From the NCBI GenBank assembly GCA_025964215.1, contig JAOPZG010000314.1, forward strand, positions 1 through 21,433: 21,433 bases of DNA, written 5' to 3'. The notes beneath the pieces are model-generated. The model ran no database searches, had not been told where the DNA came from, and saw only the letters and a program-made list of their open reading frames with translations. The stretch's first letter is position 1, and each line of letters opens with the position of its first letter. Below, one piece after another: positions 20,262 through 21,433 of this stretch. The translations under genes were made by a program, and so were the position numbers. Source of the DNA: Conexibacter sp. GTDB lineage: Bacteria; Actinomycetota; Thermoleophilia; Solirubrobacterales; Solirubrobacteraceae.

Positions 20262-21430
20262 GCCTGCGCCCGCGCGCCCAGCTCTGCCAGAGCCTCGTCG
20301 GTGTGCTCGCCGAGCCGCGGTGGCGGCAGGCGCACGGTCGCGGGCGTGTCGGAGAGGTGGACGGGCGACGCGACCGTGCGGATCGGCTCGGCCGTCGCGC
20401 TGCCGCCGTCGATCTCGAGCACCATGGCGTTGACCAGCGTCTGCTCGTCGGCCAGCGCCTCCTCGAGCGTCCGCACCGGTGCGCACAGCAGGTCGGCCGC
20501 CTCCAGGCGGTCGAGCCAGTGCCGCGTCGGCGCCGTCGCGATCACCTCCGCCAGCGCGGTCCGGAACGGCACCGCGTTGGCCAGCAGCAGCTCCCAAGTC
20601 GCGAAGCGCGGATCGGCAGCGATCTCCGGCACGCCCAGCGCGTCGCAGATGTCCCCGGCCGGGTCGTCGCGGAACGCGCCGACGATCACGAGCGCGCCGT
20701 CGGTCGTCGCGAACGCGCCGGTGTGCGGCATCGCAGCCCAGTTGAGCTCGCGCCCGCGCATCAGCTGGTGCGTGGCCTCCTGCATCTGCATCGAGAGCAA
20801 GGTGTCGTACAACGAGACCTCGACGCGCTGGCCGCGCCCCGTCTTCTCCCGGGCCAGGAGCGCCAGTAGCACGCCCTGGGCCAGGTGCATCCCGGCGGTG
20901 TAGTCGGCGAGCGTGGTGGCGAAGATCTCGGGCGGCCGCGAGGGGTCGGCGCGCCGCTCGATCACGCCGCTCATCGCCTGGGCGAGCATGTCCTGGCCAC
21001 CCTTGTGGGCGTAGGGCCCGGTGACGCCGAAGCCGGTGCCGACCGCGTAGATCGCGCGCGGGTTGAGCTCCTGGACGTCCTCCCACCCCAGCCCGAGGCG
21101 CTCCATCACGCCGGGCCGGAAGTTGGAGACGACGACGTCGCTACGCCGGATCAGCTCGCGCGCGGCCGCGTGGTGCTCGTCGCGGCGCAGATCGAGCGCG
21201 ACGCTGCGCTTGTTGCGGTTGAGGCTGGCGAAGACCGGGTTGTCGGGTCCGGCCGGGTCGGCGGGCAGCGTGCTCCGCGACAGGTCGCCGGCACCGGCGC
21301 GCTCGACCTTGACGACGTCGGCCCCGTAGTCGGCGAGCAGCTGCGTCGCCGCAGGGCCGAGCATCACCTGGGTGAAGTCGGCGATCCTGATGCCGGCGAG
21401 CGGCTGGTGGGTCGGGTCCAGGTCGGTCAT
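20258..21430 (-). CDS. CaiB/BaiF (class III) CoA-transferase
   Basis: The product is 390 residues. Family landmarks are LAGIRIADFTQVMLGPAATQ at the N-terminus, DYGADVVKVER (34-44), NRNKRSVALDL, SNFRPGVMERLGLGWE (102-117), and GGQDMLAQAMSG with Asp147 as the likely catalytic aspartate that forms the mixed anhydride with the substrate carboxylate. The C-terminal closing helix ends near RLGEHTDEALAELG. These enzymes move CoA between two carboxylic acids. The ATG lies three bases from the window edge, so its promoter is not visible and more pathway genes could lie upstream. It is translationally coupled to the enoyl-CoA hydratase. I infer that it activates the acid degraded by the downstream genes. 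Confidence 0.95.
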   Translation of the reverse strand: MTDLDPTHQPLAGIRIADFTQVMLGPAATQLLADYGADVVKVERAGAGDLSRSTLPADPAGPDNPVFASLNRNKRSVALDLRRDEHHAAARELIRRSDVVVSNFRPGVMERLGLGWEDVQELNPRAIYAVGTGFGVTGPYAHKGGQDMLAQAMSGVIERRADPSRPPEIFATTLADYTAGMHLAQGVLLALLAREKTGRGQRVEVSLYDTLLSMQMQEATHQLMRGRELNWAAMPHTGAFATTDGALVIVGAFRDDPAGDICDALGVPEIAADPRFATWELLLANAVPFRTALAEVIATAPTRHWLDRLEAADLLCAPVRTLEEALADEQTLVNAMVLEIDGGSATAEPIRTVASPVHLSDTPATVRLPPPRLGEHTDEALAELGARAQA

Positions 21431-21433
21431 CGC

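Noticed and set aside
19584..20903. Open frame of 439 codons on the plus strand
   Set aside because: Antisense to the enoyl-CoA hydratase and CoA-transferase genes; no recognisable motif.

Overview
The window is about 70% GC, with long spurious open frames on both strands, very short intergenic gaps and many MarR/TetR/IclR/GntR regulators beside small oxidoreductases. This points to a high-GC soil actinobacterium. A Thermoleophilia lineage (Solirubrobacter/Conexibacter-like) is my best guess from gene content, but no marker gene settles it. No tRNA, rRNA, CRISPR array, transposase or phage gene was seen.

Layout. (1) 188-989: a YCII-type protein (-) and a beta-carbonic anhydrase (+) face each other with start codons overlapping, and both look clipped at the 5' end. 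(2) 1041-2818 (-): a tightly overlapping four-gene operon of two tiny proteins, an IclR regulator and a MarR regulator, with two abutting palindromes upstream. (3) 2819-3694: gene-free, holding a hairpin and copy 1 of a ~230 bp structured repeat. (4) 3695-5335: a zeta-crystallin-type reductase divergent from a TetR gene, with two matching palindromic operators between them. (5) 5588-7232: an LmrA-type TetR gene with a palindrome at its start codon, a frameshifted TetR effector-domain pseudogene, and a cis-CaaD-like tautomerase. (6) 7322-8487: a MarR gene divergent from a small NAD(P)-binding oxidoreductase, with an 18-bp operator in the middle. (7) 8568-10280 (-): a cyclic-nucleotide-domain/thioredoxin-reductase-like flavoprotein without the CxxC pair. 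(8) 10465-13208 (-): a VOC protein, then a three-gene operon (two F420/NADP-type oxidoreductases and an atypical SDR) preceded by the same 18-bp operator as the MarR locus. (9) 13414-16125: an SDR, an NTF2-like protein and another F420/NADP-type oxidoreductase (all -), divergent from a TetR gene; a duplicated 39-bp promoter/operator block links them. (10) 16109-16607: an apparent 3' remnant of a third oxidoreductase paralogue and copy 2 of the structured repeat. (11) 16608-21430 (-): a catabolic run of CoA-transferase, enoyl-CoA hydratase, GntR/FCD regulator, FAH-family hydrolase and HOT-like iron alcohol dehydrogenase.

How it fits together. Regions 3-10 look like an accessory array of electrophile/carbonyl/quinone-handling enzymes. 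Each small unit has a local repressor with a recognisable palindrome, and some operators recur at a second locus. The array lies between two direct copies of the structured repeat and carries clear decay: a TetR pseudogene, a paralogue remnant and the clipped gene pair. Region 11 reads as a CoA-dependent acid degradation pathway under a GntR repressor. The most interesting unexplained items are the structured repeat, the operators shared between loci, and the IclR/MarR/two-small-protein operon.
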